Shown one piece after another: positions 1-8,556 of a DNA stretch of 64,000 nucleotides; within the stretch, counting starts at the first letter, position 1, and each line of letters begins with the position of its first letter. Made by a program: the position numbers and the translations under genes. The stretch is from an uncultured Bacilli bacterium (lineage in GTDB: Bacteria; Bacillota_I; Bacilli_A; RFN20; CAG-826): positions 1 through 64,000 of the forward strand of contig CAKUXV010000001.1 of NCBI GenBank assembly GCA_934700895.1, in the 5' to 3' direction. The notes beneath the pieces were generated by a model. The model saw only the letters and a list, made by a program, of their open reading frames with translations, searched no databases and was not told the origin of the DNA.

Positions 1-2
1 GA

Positions 3-704
3 GAAAGCAGCGAACCGGTTGCGAACTACTTACAGGATAGGTATTTCTGTATTCTGCCTACCTCCACCGTGTACTGCAAGGGGCAGAAATATGTCAGCAA
101 GCTGGACGAAATACGGCAGGTGGAGGACTTTCTGCATCGACAGGGCGTGGAGCGGCTGGCAATGGTGGTCGCTTCTTCCATCGGTGCAGACCTTGCCATG
201 GCCTTTCTGACACAGACGAAGCTGCCCGTGGAGCATGCTTTCTTTGACGGCGGGCAGTTTGCGCAAATCGGAAAAGGCACGCGCCGCATTATGACGCCGT
301 TTCTGTATTTCGCTATCAGAAGCCTGTACTGGTCGAAGGGCGGCACACTGAAAAAGATACTGTGGTGTGACGACGACTCCATAAAGCCATATTTTATAGC
401 CGCAGGGGAAAGTCTGACCTATACAAATTTGCGGCGGCATATTCTGGATAGCCTGGAGAATAAGCCCCTGCCGTCCCTTCCCGAAGAAATGCAAAAGCAT
501 ATCTATTTCGAGTTTGGCAGCATAGAAGATCATTTCAAATACCGCCAGGCGGTGATGAAAGCCTACCCCCGCGGTCATTATCCCGTGTTTGAGGGATACG
601 AGCATATGCAATATCAAATACGCGATCCGAAGGGGTTTGCCGAAATGCTGGAACACATCGCTGAGCGTGACTGTATGCCGGAACTGCCATTTATCAGAAA
701 GTGA
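3..704 (+). CDS. alpha/beta hydrolase, N-terminus cut by window edge
   Basis: The frame is open back to base 3 and ends at a TGA at 702-704, so this is the 3' part of a gene that starts before the window. The protein has an alpha/beta-hydrolase feel: a hydrophobic strand followed by a nucleophile-elbow-like V-V-A-S-S-I-G-A (G-x-S-x-G with the first Gly replaced by Ala), and a late E-G-Y-E-H segment that could supply the catalytic His. A GTG at 69 could be misread as the start, but similarity-like sequence continues upstream of it. It is followed with no gap by a methyltransferase and then a second alpha/beta hydrolase, so these probably form one operon. The DNA is richer in G and C than the rest of the window. 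The substrate is unknown. Confidence 0.7.
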   Translation, partial: ESSEPVANYLQDRYFCILPTSTVYCKGQKYVSKLDEIRQVEDFLHRQGVERLAMVVASSIGADLAMAFLTQTKLPVEHAFFDGGQFAQIGKGTRRIMTPFLYFAIRSLYWSKGGTLKKILWCDDDSIKPYFIAAGESLTYTNLRRHILDSLENKPLPSLPEEMQKHIYFEFGSIEDHFKYRQAVMKAYPRGHYPVFEGYEHMQYQIRDPKGFAEMLEHIAERDCMPELPFIRK

Positions 705-1544
705 GTGATACCCTTGAAATATAAAATCGAAAAAAACACCGTACAGGAGACGCTGATCATTCCGCTGTATGCGCGGAAGGTCTGCTCAGAACTATACCCG
801 AATCTCTACCGGGACGAGACGGCGGTGCGTCTGATCGATCAGATCGACTACGACTTTTCAGCGGCGGAGAAAAAGTCCCACAGCCTGATGCAGCGATTCG
901 GCTCGCTTGAGGTCGCCACGCGGCAGAATGACCTTGCTTTTGAGGTGCGGGATTATCTGAAATCTCACCCCAATGCGGCGGCGGTTAATCTTGGCTGCGG
1001 GCTGGACAGCACTGGAAGAAGCTGCGACAACGGCAGCTGCAAGATGTACAATGTGGACTTTCCCGATGTCATAGCCGTGCGTAACGAGCTTTTACCCGCC
1101 GGGGAGCGGGAGGAAAATATCCCATGTGATTTGAACAATACCGAATGGTTTAGGAAAATTGACTCTTCAAACGGCGCGGTTTTCTTTGCCTCCGGCGTGT
1201 TCTATTATTTTCTGACCGAGCAGATCAAAACATTGGTGCAAAAAATGGCAGACGCTTTTCCGGGCAGCGTGCTGGTGTTTGACGGGGCAAATCGGATGGC
1301 GGTAAAGATGATCGCCAAGACATGGCTCAAGAGTGCGAAGATCAAGGATGTGGGCGCTTATTTTGCGGTTTCCAACGCCCCAAAAGAGATCAGTGCGTGG
1401 GATAGCCGCTTGCAGGTCACCAGCCGGGGTTATATGTTGGGCTACAATGATTTGAAAGACCCCTCTGTCAGTGGTTTTTTTCGATTTCTTGCCAGGGTCG
1501 GTGACGGAATGATGAAGATGCAGATCGTAAAGATTAACTTTTGA
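705..1544 (+). CDS. class I SAM-dependent methyltransferase, leucine carboxyl methyltransferase-like
   Basis: A 279-residue protein with a SAM-binding motif I at residues 94-101 (V-N-L-G-C-G-L-D), an acidic residue after the next strand (Y-N-V-D-F-P-D-V), and an A-S-G-V-F-Y-Y-F motif. This matches the PF04072 (leucine carboxyl methyltransferase / polyketide O-methyltransferase) type. Such proteins move a methyl group from SAM to a carboxylate or hydroxyl of a protein or small molecule in the cytoplasm; which substrate applies here cannot be told. The start is a GTG directly after the previous TGA; a TTG at 714 is an alternative. The next gene follows after 14 bases, so it is probably co-transcribed with the two hydrolases. 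Base composition is more GC-rich than the main genome, in line with transfer. Confidence 0.8.
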   Translation: MIPLKYKIEKNTVQETLIIPLYARKVCSELYPNLYRDETAVRLIDQIDYDFSAAEKKSHSLMQRFGSLEVATRQNDLAFEVRDYLKSHPNAAAVNLGCGLDSTGRSCDNGSCKMYNVDFPDVIAVRNELLPAGEREENIPCDLNNTEWFRKIDSSNGAVFFASGVFYYFLTEQIKTLVQKMADAFPGSVLVFDGANRMAVKMIAKTWLKSAKIKDVGAYFAVSNAPKEISAWDSRLQVTSRGYMLGYNDLKDPSVSGFFRFLARVGDGMMKMQIVKINF

Positions 1545-1558
1545 AAGAGGTGTTTTGA

Positions 1559-2491
1559 ATGAAGCACATTCATTTTGATGCTGAAAGCGACGGCTTTTAC
1601 GGCGCATATTGGGCGTGTAAGGACGGTTCAAGCTGCGCCGTCATCGCCATGCTCGGCGACGACCCCGAGGATTATATGGCGCGCTCGGCGGTGAAGTGGC
1701 TACTTCGCCTTGGCGTGAATGTACTGACCATGTCGCCCGGGAAAAAGGACTATGGCCATCACAACTATCCCCTTGAGCGCATTGAAAAAGGGATGACATG
1801 TCTTAAATCGCATGGCAACAAAAAAATAGGCATTGCGGGAGCCTCCACGACGGGCACGCTCGCCCTGACGGCGGCTTCGCTATTTGGAGACATCTCTCTG
1901 ACCATCGCAATGACGCCCAGCGACTTCGTGTGGCAGGGCTTCATGCAGGGCAAAAAGGACGGCTGCAAAGAATGGCCTATCGAGGGGGAATCACTCTTTT
2001 CCTACAAGGGCAAGCCTCTGCCCTATATGCCGTTTTGCTACAAGCACCCCGATTATTGGCGCAGAATCTCGGAGGAGTCCAAACGCACCGGCAATATGGT
2101 CGCCTCGCGCAAGCTGTTTGACGACTCGGAAGCGTCGCACCCGATAACCGAGGAGGAATTCATAAAGGTCGAGAATATCCACGGCAAGCTGTTTCTTGTC
2201 GGCGCAGAGGACGACGCACTCTGGGATACCGCAAAATACATCCGCCGCATGGAGAAACGCCTTTCGGAGAAACCGCACTCCTGCGAAGTCGAGGCGGTCG
2301 TATATGAGCACGGCACGCATTTTGTTTTCCCCGACGGTATGCTCAAGACCATGCTTCCCGTCGGCTCGGCACTGTTTGTCAAGCTGGCGTTCAGCGCTGC
2401 GAAGAAATATCCCAGGGAGTGTAAAACGGCTCGCATTGACATTGACCGCCGCATGACCCGCGTGATATGCGATTGGAGGGACAAAAAGTGA
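1559..2491 (+). CDS. alpha/beta hydrolase of the acyl-CoA thioesterase/BAAT C-terminal type
   Basis: A 310-residue protein with the features of a dienelactone-hydrolase-like or BAAT C-terminal domain (PF08840). The nucleophile elbow is G-A-S-T-T-G (Ser96), the acid is probably Asp218 or Asp219 in A-E-D-D-A-L-W, and the base is His254 in E-H-G-T-H. This is a full catalytic triad, so an active acyl hydrolase or acyltransferase is likely; the acyl donor is unknown. The ATG is preceded by a good AGAGG ribosome site. The last base pairs form a GTGA overlap with the next gene, typical of translational coupling. It belongs to the GC-rich imported-looking block. Confidence 0.8.
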   Translation: MKHIHFDAESDGFYGAYWACKDGSSCAVIAMLGDDPEDYMARSAVKWLLRLGVNVLTMSPGKKDYGHHNYPLERIEKGMTCLKSHGNKKIGIAGASTTGTLALTAASLFGDISLTIAMTPSDFVWQGFMQGKKDGCKEWPIEGESLFSYKGKPLPYMPFCYKHPDYWRRISEESKRTGNMVASRKLFDDSEASHPITEEEFIKVENIHGKLFLVGAEDDALWDTAKYIRRMEKRLSEKPHSCEVEAVVYEHGTHFVFPDGMLKTMLPVGSALFVKLAFSAAKKYPRECKTARIDIDRRMTRVICDWRDKK

Positions 2492-3150
2492 CCTATTTTG
2501 GAATGCCTTTCGGCATGTGGACGATGTTTGCAGGCTCATTCCAAAAACAGCTGACGGTTGTGTTCGGCTATGATGCCAATACGGCAAAAACCATCACGAA
2601 AAAAGCAAAGCCGAAATACAGGGAGATCATCTCCGAGCTTCCCGAATTTGAAAAGAGCGACCGGTTCAAGATGAACCTCGTCAACTGCGCGATGATCGGT
2701 GCGTTTATTCTCTCCATGCCGAAACGCCCAAAGGTGGACAGCCTGACAGATTACTACGCAAAATCCATGATGACAAAGCCCATGAAATGGTTCTGCTGAA
2801 TGAGTGGAAAGAACAAATTCACCGAAAAGGACATTGCCGGTATGAAAGCCACCGCCGCGTTGAGAGCCGCTGACCGCAACCCCTACTCGTGGAATATGGA
2901 GTTTTACGAATATCCCGACGACAGCGGTTACGAGGGGCGCTTCACTAAATGCGGCATCTGTGTGCTGATGAAAAAGCTGGGGCTATATGACCTCACCCCC
3001 GCCCTGTGCCGTCTGGACTACACCATGAGCGAGGCGGGCGGTGCGACCGACTTTGTGCGGCAGTACACTCTCGCCTCTGGCGGCCCATACTGCGACTGCG
3101 GGTATAAAAAGAAGGACTTCGCGAAGACTGGGACGGAGGCCGGACGATGA
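2488..3150 (+). pseudogene. ATC-hydrolase-like protein split by an in-frame TGA
   Basis: Reading from the GTG at 2488 (overlapping the previous stop as GTGA, with GGAGGG at 2475-2480) gives about 221 codons interrupted only by TGA at 2797-2799. Both halves are in the same frame and together look like one member of the L-2-amino-thiazoline-4-carboxylate hydrolase-like family (PF14196): an N-terminal helical half, then a C-terminal half with F-T-K-C-G-I-C and G-G-P-Y-C-D-C-G cysteine motifs. A CGA to TGA change would explain the break. An ATG follows the stop at once, but no ribosome site serves it, so I call this a nonsense-mutated pseudogene rather than two genes. Reinitiation or readthrough remain possible. 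Confidence 0.7.
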
Positions 3151-3269
3151 AGGAATCCTATCTTTCCCGTGATTTTCGGGAGACTGCGGCACAGCGCTTT
3201 CCTTCGCAGGCCAAGCAGCTGAACGCCGCTTTTGATGCACGGCTTCAGCATCTGCGTTTTGAACAGTGA
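3147..3269 (+). pseudogene. truncated start of a further gene of the imported block
   Basis: An ATGA overlap at 3147 opens a 40-codon frame that ends at TGA 3267-3269. Its first 35 or so residues (Y-L-S-R-D-F-R-E-T-A-A-Q-R-F-P) resemble the start of another ATC-hydrolase-family protein that often follows the preceding gene type, but the rest is missing. The GC-rich composition also stops here. I read this as the point where the transferred segment was cut, by recombination or deletion. A short authentic peptide cannot be excluded. Confidence 0.5.
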
Positions 3270-3475
3270 CATCCTATCCCTCGGAACGCTGGGGGGGAAG
3301 CGGGCCGTACGAGGTTTTCAAAACCCCTTCGTAATAGCTGCTGTTTTCAACATGTCTTCGCTAACTCAAATCGAAGCGGCTGGACTATCGGGTCTCCCTT
3401 CATTCCTGATATTTCTCTGCTTTTGAAAAAAAGAAACAAGTAGTTCGGTGCCCTATAAAACAAAATCGCCTATTT
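3270..3475. other. junction region without a recognisable gene
   Basis: No credible coding sequence, RNA gene or terminator seen. It lies between the truncated GC-rich block and the DUF4143 remnant and probably holds the recombination junction. A 64-codon open frame here has no ribosome site and no recognisable content. Confidence 0.4.
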
Positions 3476-4202
3476 TTGATTCCATTTTCAAAGGGGGGGA
3501 TGCCGGATGTTGTCGTGGGAAATTCTAGACGGAATGTTTATTTCAAATCCTATTTTGATACCTATATCGCCAAAGACGTCATGCGTTTAATTTCTGCGTC
3601 TCACGAGATGCAATTCCGCAATTTCGTTTCCTACCTTGCATTAAGAACCACTCAACAAGTGAATTATCAGGTCTTTTCTCGAGAACTTGGCATCGATGTT
3701 GATACGATTAAGAGATGGATTTCCATTTTAACTACATCGGGAATTATCGTTTTGTAGAACCTTTCATGGCCAATGTCTCCAATCGGATTATCAAAGCGCC
3801 TAAACTGTATTTTATGGATACGGGCTTATGCGCCTATCTTTGCAAATGGCCGAACGCTGAATGTTAGAAGAAGAAGCAATGGGAGGGGCGTTTTTTGAAA
3901 CGTTCGTCGTGTCGGAAACGATAAAAGGCTACTACAACGCCGGAATTGACGTAACAAGCCATCTTTATTATTACCGAGACATTGTTCAAAGGGAGATTGA
4001 CCTCCTTTACGTGGATGAGAATGCTATTTACCCCATTGAAATCAAAAAAAGGTGAGACACCAACAAGCCAACAAAGAACTTCGATGTTTTGGCGAAGTAC
4101 AACATGGAAATTAAACCGGGACTTGTAGTAGATTGCCGCGACAAAATTCGCCCCATCAACGACAAAGCCTATACCTTCCCCGTCTTTTTGTTGGGCGCAT
4201 AG
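3476..4202 (+). pseudogene. remnant of an AAA/DUF4143 ATPase (C-terminal half)
   Basis: Conceptual translation across shifted frames gives the DUF4143 part of the AAA_14+DUF4143 family: G-G-M-P-D-V, then Y-F-D-T-Y-I-A-K-D-V, L-Y-F-M-D-T-G-L-C-A-Y-L, and the nuclease-like E-I-D-L-L-Y-V / Y-P-I-E-I-K-K motif. The reading frame changes at about 3754 (one base missing before the E-P-F segment), at about 3860, and again near 4051, and ends at a TAG at 4200-4202. The Walker A ATPase half is absent upstream. Complete members are about 400 residues; their function is unclear, though some are fused to or neighbours of toxin-like modules. This copy cannot make the full protein. Confidence 0.8.
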
Positions 4203-4456
4203 CGAAACTCCATGAAAATTAGCGTTCGTTTTTTCTCAAAAATGGGAAAATCGGAACGATAATTAAACACAGATAAAAGGCGGCTAAAGTCACTTTCGAC
4301 TCATGCAATACAATATTTCGCGTTGAAACGGAGCAAGATTTTGCTTTAGAACGGAGCAACTTTTACAAAGACTTTGTCTATTTTTCTTATGCCACCGGAA
4401 AATCGAGAACCAAAAAAGCTTCACCAGTCAGGATGAAAAGAGGCAAAGGACGATCG
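4203..4456. other. AT-rich spacer with a 10-bp direct repeat
   Basis: No gene is recognisable. The word AACGGAGCAA occurs twice, at 4327-4336 and 4350-4359. The rest may be further decayed coding sequence. Confidence 0.4.
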
Positions 4457-6826
4457 TTATCGCACGATGCAGGTAATATGCAAAATCCCCAGTTTTGCAG
4501 GGACGATGTTGCCTTCAACGGGCTTGCCTTCTACAAGCAATTCGCAGGGCTTTGTTTTCTTGATGTTATTTTGAACTTCGATTTGATAGGTGCATCCGCG
4601 GTATTTGCGCGTGATGGTCGCGTGATGGATCGAAGAAGGCAGACAGGGGTCGATGAATAGGCCATCCATTTCGGGACGAATGCCGCAGAAGTAGTGTTCC
4701 AAGGCTAGATTCATCCAGGTGGCCGTTCCAGTCACCCAGCTGACGGCAGCCTCCCCTTGGCGTAAGACGCCAGGAGCACGAATGTTCGAGGAATAGATAT
4801 AGGGTTCCGCGTTATAAGCATCAACGCCGACTTTGGAAATGATGTGATCGGGAAGCATTTCCGAGTAGACCATATAGGCATCGTCGGGGCGATTCAAAAG
4901 GCACAAGGCGATGATGGACCAGGTGTTCGCGTGGCAGAAGATGCCGCCGTTTTCTCCAATCCCCGGGGTCGCCCAGCTGATTTCTTCTTCGGGGGTGGGG
5001 TAATTTCTTTGCAAAGGAGGATTTTGAATGCGTAAGCCGAAGGGGGTGTTGCAGTCTCTTAACGAAGTGTCCAACGCGATGTTTCCTCTTTTTTCGTCAG
5101 CGACTCCCGAAATGACGGCCCAGGCGTTCGTGTTGATCCAAACGCGAGCGCAGGGCTCGCTCTGCGCTCCAATGCGAACCCCGCTATCGGTCACCGCGCG
5201 GAGATAATGGTCTTTTTCGAAGAAACGGGTATTGAGGATTTCTTTTTGCTTCTTGGCTTCTTCTTCGTAGAAAGAAGGATTGCGTCCTAACAGTTTTTCG
5301 ATTTTAGCCATCATGGAGCAGGCCAAAACATATTGCTCGCCGACCATGACGGTTTCGCCTTGGCCTTTTCGGCAAATCGTATTGAGACAATCGTTCCAAT
5401 CGCTTCCTAGCATTAAGGGGATACCGTCTTTCCCCATGGTGGAATGGGTGCGGGAAATGGAAGCTTCTAAGTGCTCAAGGACCGTTCCTTCTCCCCCATC
5501 ATAATAAGGAACAACGTCATTTAAGATGGAGAGGTCACCGGTTTCGCGAATCCATTGATCGACGACATAGACCATCCAAAGATGGTCGTCGCTGCGATCG
5601 TTGATATCGGACTTTTTCTTTTCGATGTGAAAGAACCGGTGGGTGGTTTTGCCGCACCGATATTGTTCGGTCATGATTTCTTCGATTCTTGCTCTTACCG
5701 CATCAGGACGAACGGCAATTTGAGATAAGCAGTCTTGAGAAGAATCACGCACGCCAAATCCGCGGATGGTTCCCGTCGCATAGAAGGAGATTTCGCGGCA
5801 AACCTGGAAATTGACATAAGCCTGATAGGGATTCCAGATATTAGCCATGCGGTTGAATACGGGGTCATCGGTTTCCACGTGGAAGGTATCATCTACTTTT
5901 TGCCATTTATCGATGACGCCTTGATAGAGTTCATCCAAATGCTTCAAGTCCTTGAGACGTTCAATTTGGGTATCCACCTCATCGTTTTTGGGTGTTGTTC
6001 CTAAAATAACGGCTCCGTCGTGAGCTTTGTTCGCATCGAGATGGATGGGGTAAGAAAAGGCAAAGATGCCTTCTCCCCCTTGAAGGTCCGTGTTGGGGCA
6101 GAATCCTTTTTCAATTGCTTCGGGGTTCGATAAATCGCGATACGGGCCCAAGAAGTCTTTACGGATTCCAGTATGGGAAGAGGAGGGAAGGGTCGCGGTT
6201 AAATAAACATAAGGGGTTTCTTCGGGGCGGGCCTGCATGTCGATAAAATAGTCATAGACCAAGGCATCGCTAGAAGAGTGGTAGAAGATGTTGTTGCTTT
6301 GCTTGGTGTAGCATTGCCATTGGGCTTCGCGGATGTATTCCATGTTTCCCATTTCTTTGGCAACGTATAGCTCGATGTCACCCGGATGATCGGAGAGGAT
6401 TTGAAAACGATAGATTAAGGCGTTTTCTTTGCCGACAAAGGCGGTGAGTTGGACTTGGATGCCGTCTTTTTTGGCTAGGAATTTGGTATAGCCGCGCCCA
6501 TGGCGGGATTCAAAGAAATCCAAAGGTTCGTTCGTGGGGAGAATATTGGGGTTCCAAACCTTGCCCGTTTTCTTATCTTTGATATAAAGGAATAACCCCT
6601 GCGCGTCCGTGGGGGTGTTAAAGAAGTGGTAACGGCCAATCCGCCAAATCTCAGGGGATTTGTACCAGCTGAGGTTGCCACCGGCTTGGGAAATCATCGT
6701 ATAGAATTCGTCGTTATTGAGATAATTCATCCACGGGGATGGCATATCGTGACGATGAAAGACGACTTCCTTGTTAACGTCGTCAAATTCGTAGAAAGAC
6801 TCCTTTTTATCGCGGGGCAGAATCAT
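4457..6826 (-). CDS. GH94 glycoside phosphorylase (cellobiose/chitobiose phosphorylase-like)
   Basis: A 789-residue cytoplasmic protein of glycoside hydrolase family 94 (old glycosyltransferase 36). These enzymes split a beta-linked disaccharide with phosphate, giving a sugar-1-phosphate and a free sugar, and so save ATP. Seen here: an N-terminal beta-sandwich region, then the (alpha/alpha)6 barrel with G-V-R-D-S-S-Q-D, R-S-D-D-H-L-W, and the catalytic-acid motif S-D-W-N-D at about residues 475-479, and the late W-A-T-P-G-I-G-E-N-G-G-I-F motif. Length is close to N,N'-diacetylchitobiose and cellobiose phosphorylases (about 800). The exact substrate cannot be fixed by reading. GGAGG lies 9-13 bases before the ATG. 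A LacI-type palindrome sits just upstream. The gene is intact although flanked by pseudogenes. Confidence 0.88.
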   Translation of the reverse strand: MILPRDKKESFYEFDDVNKEVVFHRHDMPSPWMNYLNNDEFYTMISQAGGNLSWYKSPEIWRIGRYHFFNTPTDAQGLFLYIKDKKTGKVWNPNILPTNEPLDFFESRHGRGYTKFLAKKDGIQVQLTAFVGKENALIYRFQILSDHPGDIELYVAKEMGNMEYIREAQWQCYTKQSNNIFYHSSSDALVYDYFIDMQARPEETPYVYLTATLPSSSHTGIRKDFLGPYRDLSNPEAIEKGFCPNTDLQGGEGIFAFSYPIHLDANKAHDGAVILGTTPKNDEVDTQIERLKDLKHLDELYQGVIDKWQKVDDTFHVETDDPVFNRMANIWNPYQAYVNFQVCREISFYATGTIRGFGVRDSSQDCLSQIAVRPDAVRARIEEIMTEQYRCGKTTHRFFHIEKKKSDINDRSDDHLWMVYVVDQWIRETGDLSILNDVVPYYDGGEGTVLEHLEASISRTHSTMGKDGIPLMLGSDWNDCLNTICRKGQGETVMVGEQYVLACSMMAKIEKLLGRNPSFYEEEAKKQKEILNTRFFEKDHYLRAVTDSGVRIGAQSEPCARVWINTNAWAVISGVADEKRGNIALDTSLRDCNTPFGLRIQNPPLQRNYPTPEEEISWATPGIGENGGIFCHANTWSIIALCLLNRPDDAYMVYSEMLPDHIISKVGVDAYNAEPYIYSSNIRAPGVLRQGEAAVSWVTGTATWMNLALEHYFCGIRPEMDGLFIDPCLPSSIHHATITRKYRGCTYQIEVQNNIKKTKPCELLVEGKPVEGNIVPAKLGILHITCIVR

Positions 6827-6843
6827 GGGTTGTTCCTCCTGAA

Positions 6844-6854
6844 GAAACGTTTAC
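6844..6854. promoter_or_regulatory. LacI/CcpA-type operator before the GH94 gene
   Basis: GTAAACGTTTC (minus-strand reading), an AAACGTTT palindrome centred on CG, as LacI-family regulators prefer. It lies between a TATAAA -10-like box (6864-6869, minus) and the ribosome site, near the expected transcript start, so binding would block the gene. The regulator is not in the window. Confidence 0.4.
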
Positions 6855-7054
6855 TGCATTCATTTTATAATGACGAAAAAAGTCGCGGATGAGTTTTTTG
6901 TTTCCGTGAAACAATTCGCCAAAATAAAGTTACAATTCGCGGATTTTGCGACTTTGGATGGCCGATTATTTATGCGGTCCAATATTTTGATTGTCTTGTG
7001 TTTGCCTTTCATTGTTGTCTAAAACGGAGTACCACTGCAAAAACAACTTTTTGC

Positions 7055-8287
7055 TTAATCATTCGGCGGATTTTTGATTTTGAAAATCCAATCGTGGAGG
7101 ACAGGCCACAGGATTCCCAGGATAGCAGCCAGAATTAAGGCAATTTCAATGGCCAAAGTTGCTTTGCTCCAACCATAATGATCGGCTAGAGCACCTAATC
7201 CATAAGAAGACACGGTCGATCCCAAATAGCAGAATCCGTTGAACAGGGCTGCGTAGAAACCAGAATTTCTTTCTTTTCCCCATTCGAGGGGAATCATGCT
7301 GGTGGCGATGTTCACGATGATGGCAAAGCATAAACTCGATAAGCCAAACATCGCGATGCAAAGCACCAAGGAAGAAGAGCCAAAGAAAAGGTAGACCCCG
7401 ATTAGAAGCGAAGAAACTAAAAAGGTAAGCCCGCATAGAAGGGTCCGATTTTTCATGAGCTTGCCTAGAACAACGGATAGAACGCTTCCGATGAATTGGC
7501 CAATTGGGAGAAGAATGGCGATGAGGATGCTATAGGAATCGGATACTCCAAACCCCTCTTTTAGAAGGGGTGGAAACCAAGTGGAAATTCCATCGCGGGC
7601 AAAAGTCGATATAACGCATAAAATGGCTATGGCGACAACAAGAAGGAAGAATGCTCCGTTATTTTTCGGTTTAGAAACAGGACTTTGTTTTGTTTCCTTT
7701 TGTTCTATTGGCATGGCCAAAACGGGATAAAAGAAAAACCACAATAAGGCGATGAAAATCCCAATCCCGATTCCGACGTAAAAGATGATTTTGTAATGGT
7801 TGATCGCGGAGAATAAGGCGCTTAAAAGATAGACGAGAATCGTGCCGACGGCCGTGCATAATCCCATGACCATAATGGCCTTATTTCGATACCCCTCCTC
7901 GATGTTTTCGGATAAAGCACGGATGCAGGATGGCCAGAGGATGGATAAAATCGCCCCATCGAAAAGCCAGTAATATTTGATGGGAGCAAAGGTTGGGGAA
8001 AGGGCGGTGAGAAGGTTTAAAACGCATCCTAATAGAATGGCCAGGGGAACGACGAAACGAAGGGGATATTTCTTCACAAAGATTCCATGAAGAATTTGGA
8101 CGGACCCATAGGCGAAGAAAAAGAAGGTGGTGACGATCCCCGCCTCTGCGTGAGTGATTCCGAATTCGGCTTCCAAGCAAACGATGTTCGCGTTGTAGCT
8201 GAGTTTCAACAAGTAGGAACTGGTATAGGCCAAAAAACACAGGAGGATGAAGAGAATGTTCCGCTTTTTGCTGCTAGTTAAAGCCAT
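7055..8287 (-). CDS. MFS transporter, organophosphate/sugar-phosphate antiporter-like
   Basis: A 410-residue membrane protein with about 12 hydrophobic segments split into two halves by a charged loop near residues 190-215. The first half (S-Y-N-A-N-I, then A-G-I-V-T-T-F-F-F-F-A-Y-G) resembles the organophosphate:phosphate antiporter branch (GlpT/UhpT type), but other MFS branches are possible. The start M-A-L-T-S-S-K-K is chosen because the first helix begins about 11 residues later; a longer form from 8362 would add 25 unlikely residues. No strong ribosome site is visible at either start. A cre-like site lies 33 bases upstream. It is transcribed in the same direction as the GH94 gene but separated by 228 bases, so probably its own unit. 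Confidence 0.75.
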   Translation of the reverse strand: MALTSSKKRNILFILLCFLAYTSSYLLKLSYNANIVCLEAEFGITHAEAGIVTTFFFFAYGSVQILHGIFVKKYPLRFVVPLAILLGCVLNLLTALSPTFAPIKYYWLFDGAILSILWPSCIRALSENIEEGYRNKAIMVMGLCTAVGTILVYLLSALFSAINHYKIIFYVGIGIGIFIALLWFFFYPVLAMPIEQKETKQSPVSKPKNNGAFFLLVVAIAILCVISTFARDGISTWFPPLLKEGFGVSDSYSILIAILLPIGQFIGSVLSVVLGKLMKNRTLLCGLTFLVSSLLIGVYLFFGSSSLVLCIAMFGLSSLCFAIIVNIATSMIPLEWGKERNSGFYAALFNGFCYLGSTVSSYGLGALADHYGWSKATLAIEIALILAAILGILWPVLHDWIFKIKNPPND

Positions 8288-8319
8288 GGATGGACGCTCT
8301 TGCCGCGTTTCGATTTGAT

Positions 8320-8333
8320 TGTAACCGCTTAAG
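8320..8333. promoter_or_regulatory. cre-like catabolite site before the MFS gene
   Basis: TGTAACCGCTTAAG fits 12 of the 14 positions (10 of 12 if only informative ones are counted strictly) of the CcpA cre pattern TGWAANCGNTNWCA. It lies 33 bases before the MFS start, in the expected promoter zone. Binding by CcpA is inference. Confidence 0.4.
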
Positions 8334-8556
8334 CAAAGAAACCAGCGAATGCATCGAACCATCCTTGCTTGATTTTGTTACATGGGCGTTTCATGAACAA
8401 AAGAGGGCCAATCGCAAGTAACCTGTTTTTGACATTAGAATTCGATGACTTCTTCGGTGTCAAAAGTTTCTTTCGCACTGACAAGAATAACTTTCGTGCA
8501 AAAAATACACACAAAAGGTAATAACATGTTTTGATGATATTTGGGGAGATTTTCTT

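Noticed and set aside
30..656. Minus-strand open frame of 208 codons at the window start
   Set aside because: It is antisense to the alpha/beta hydrolase, has no family features, and mirrors the GC-rich codon pattern of the plus strand.
2797..2799. TGA read as Trp (Mycoplasma code)
   Set aside because: Several intact genes here end in TGA (31095-31097, 38603-38605) and conserved Trp residues use TGG, so TGA is a stop in this organism.
3232..3426. 64-codon plus-strand open frame after the truncated block
   Set aside because: No ribosome site, no recognisable content, and it spans the presumed junction.
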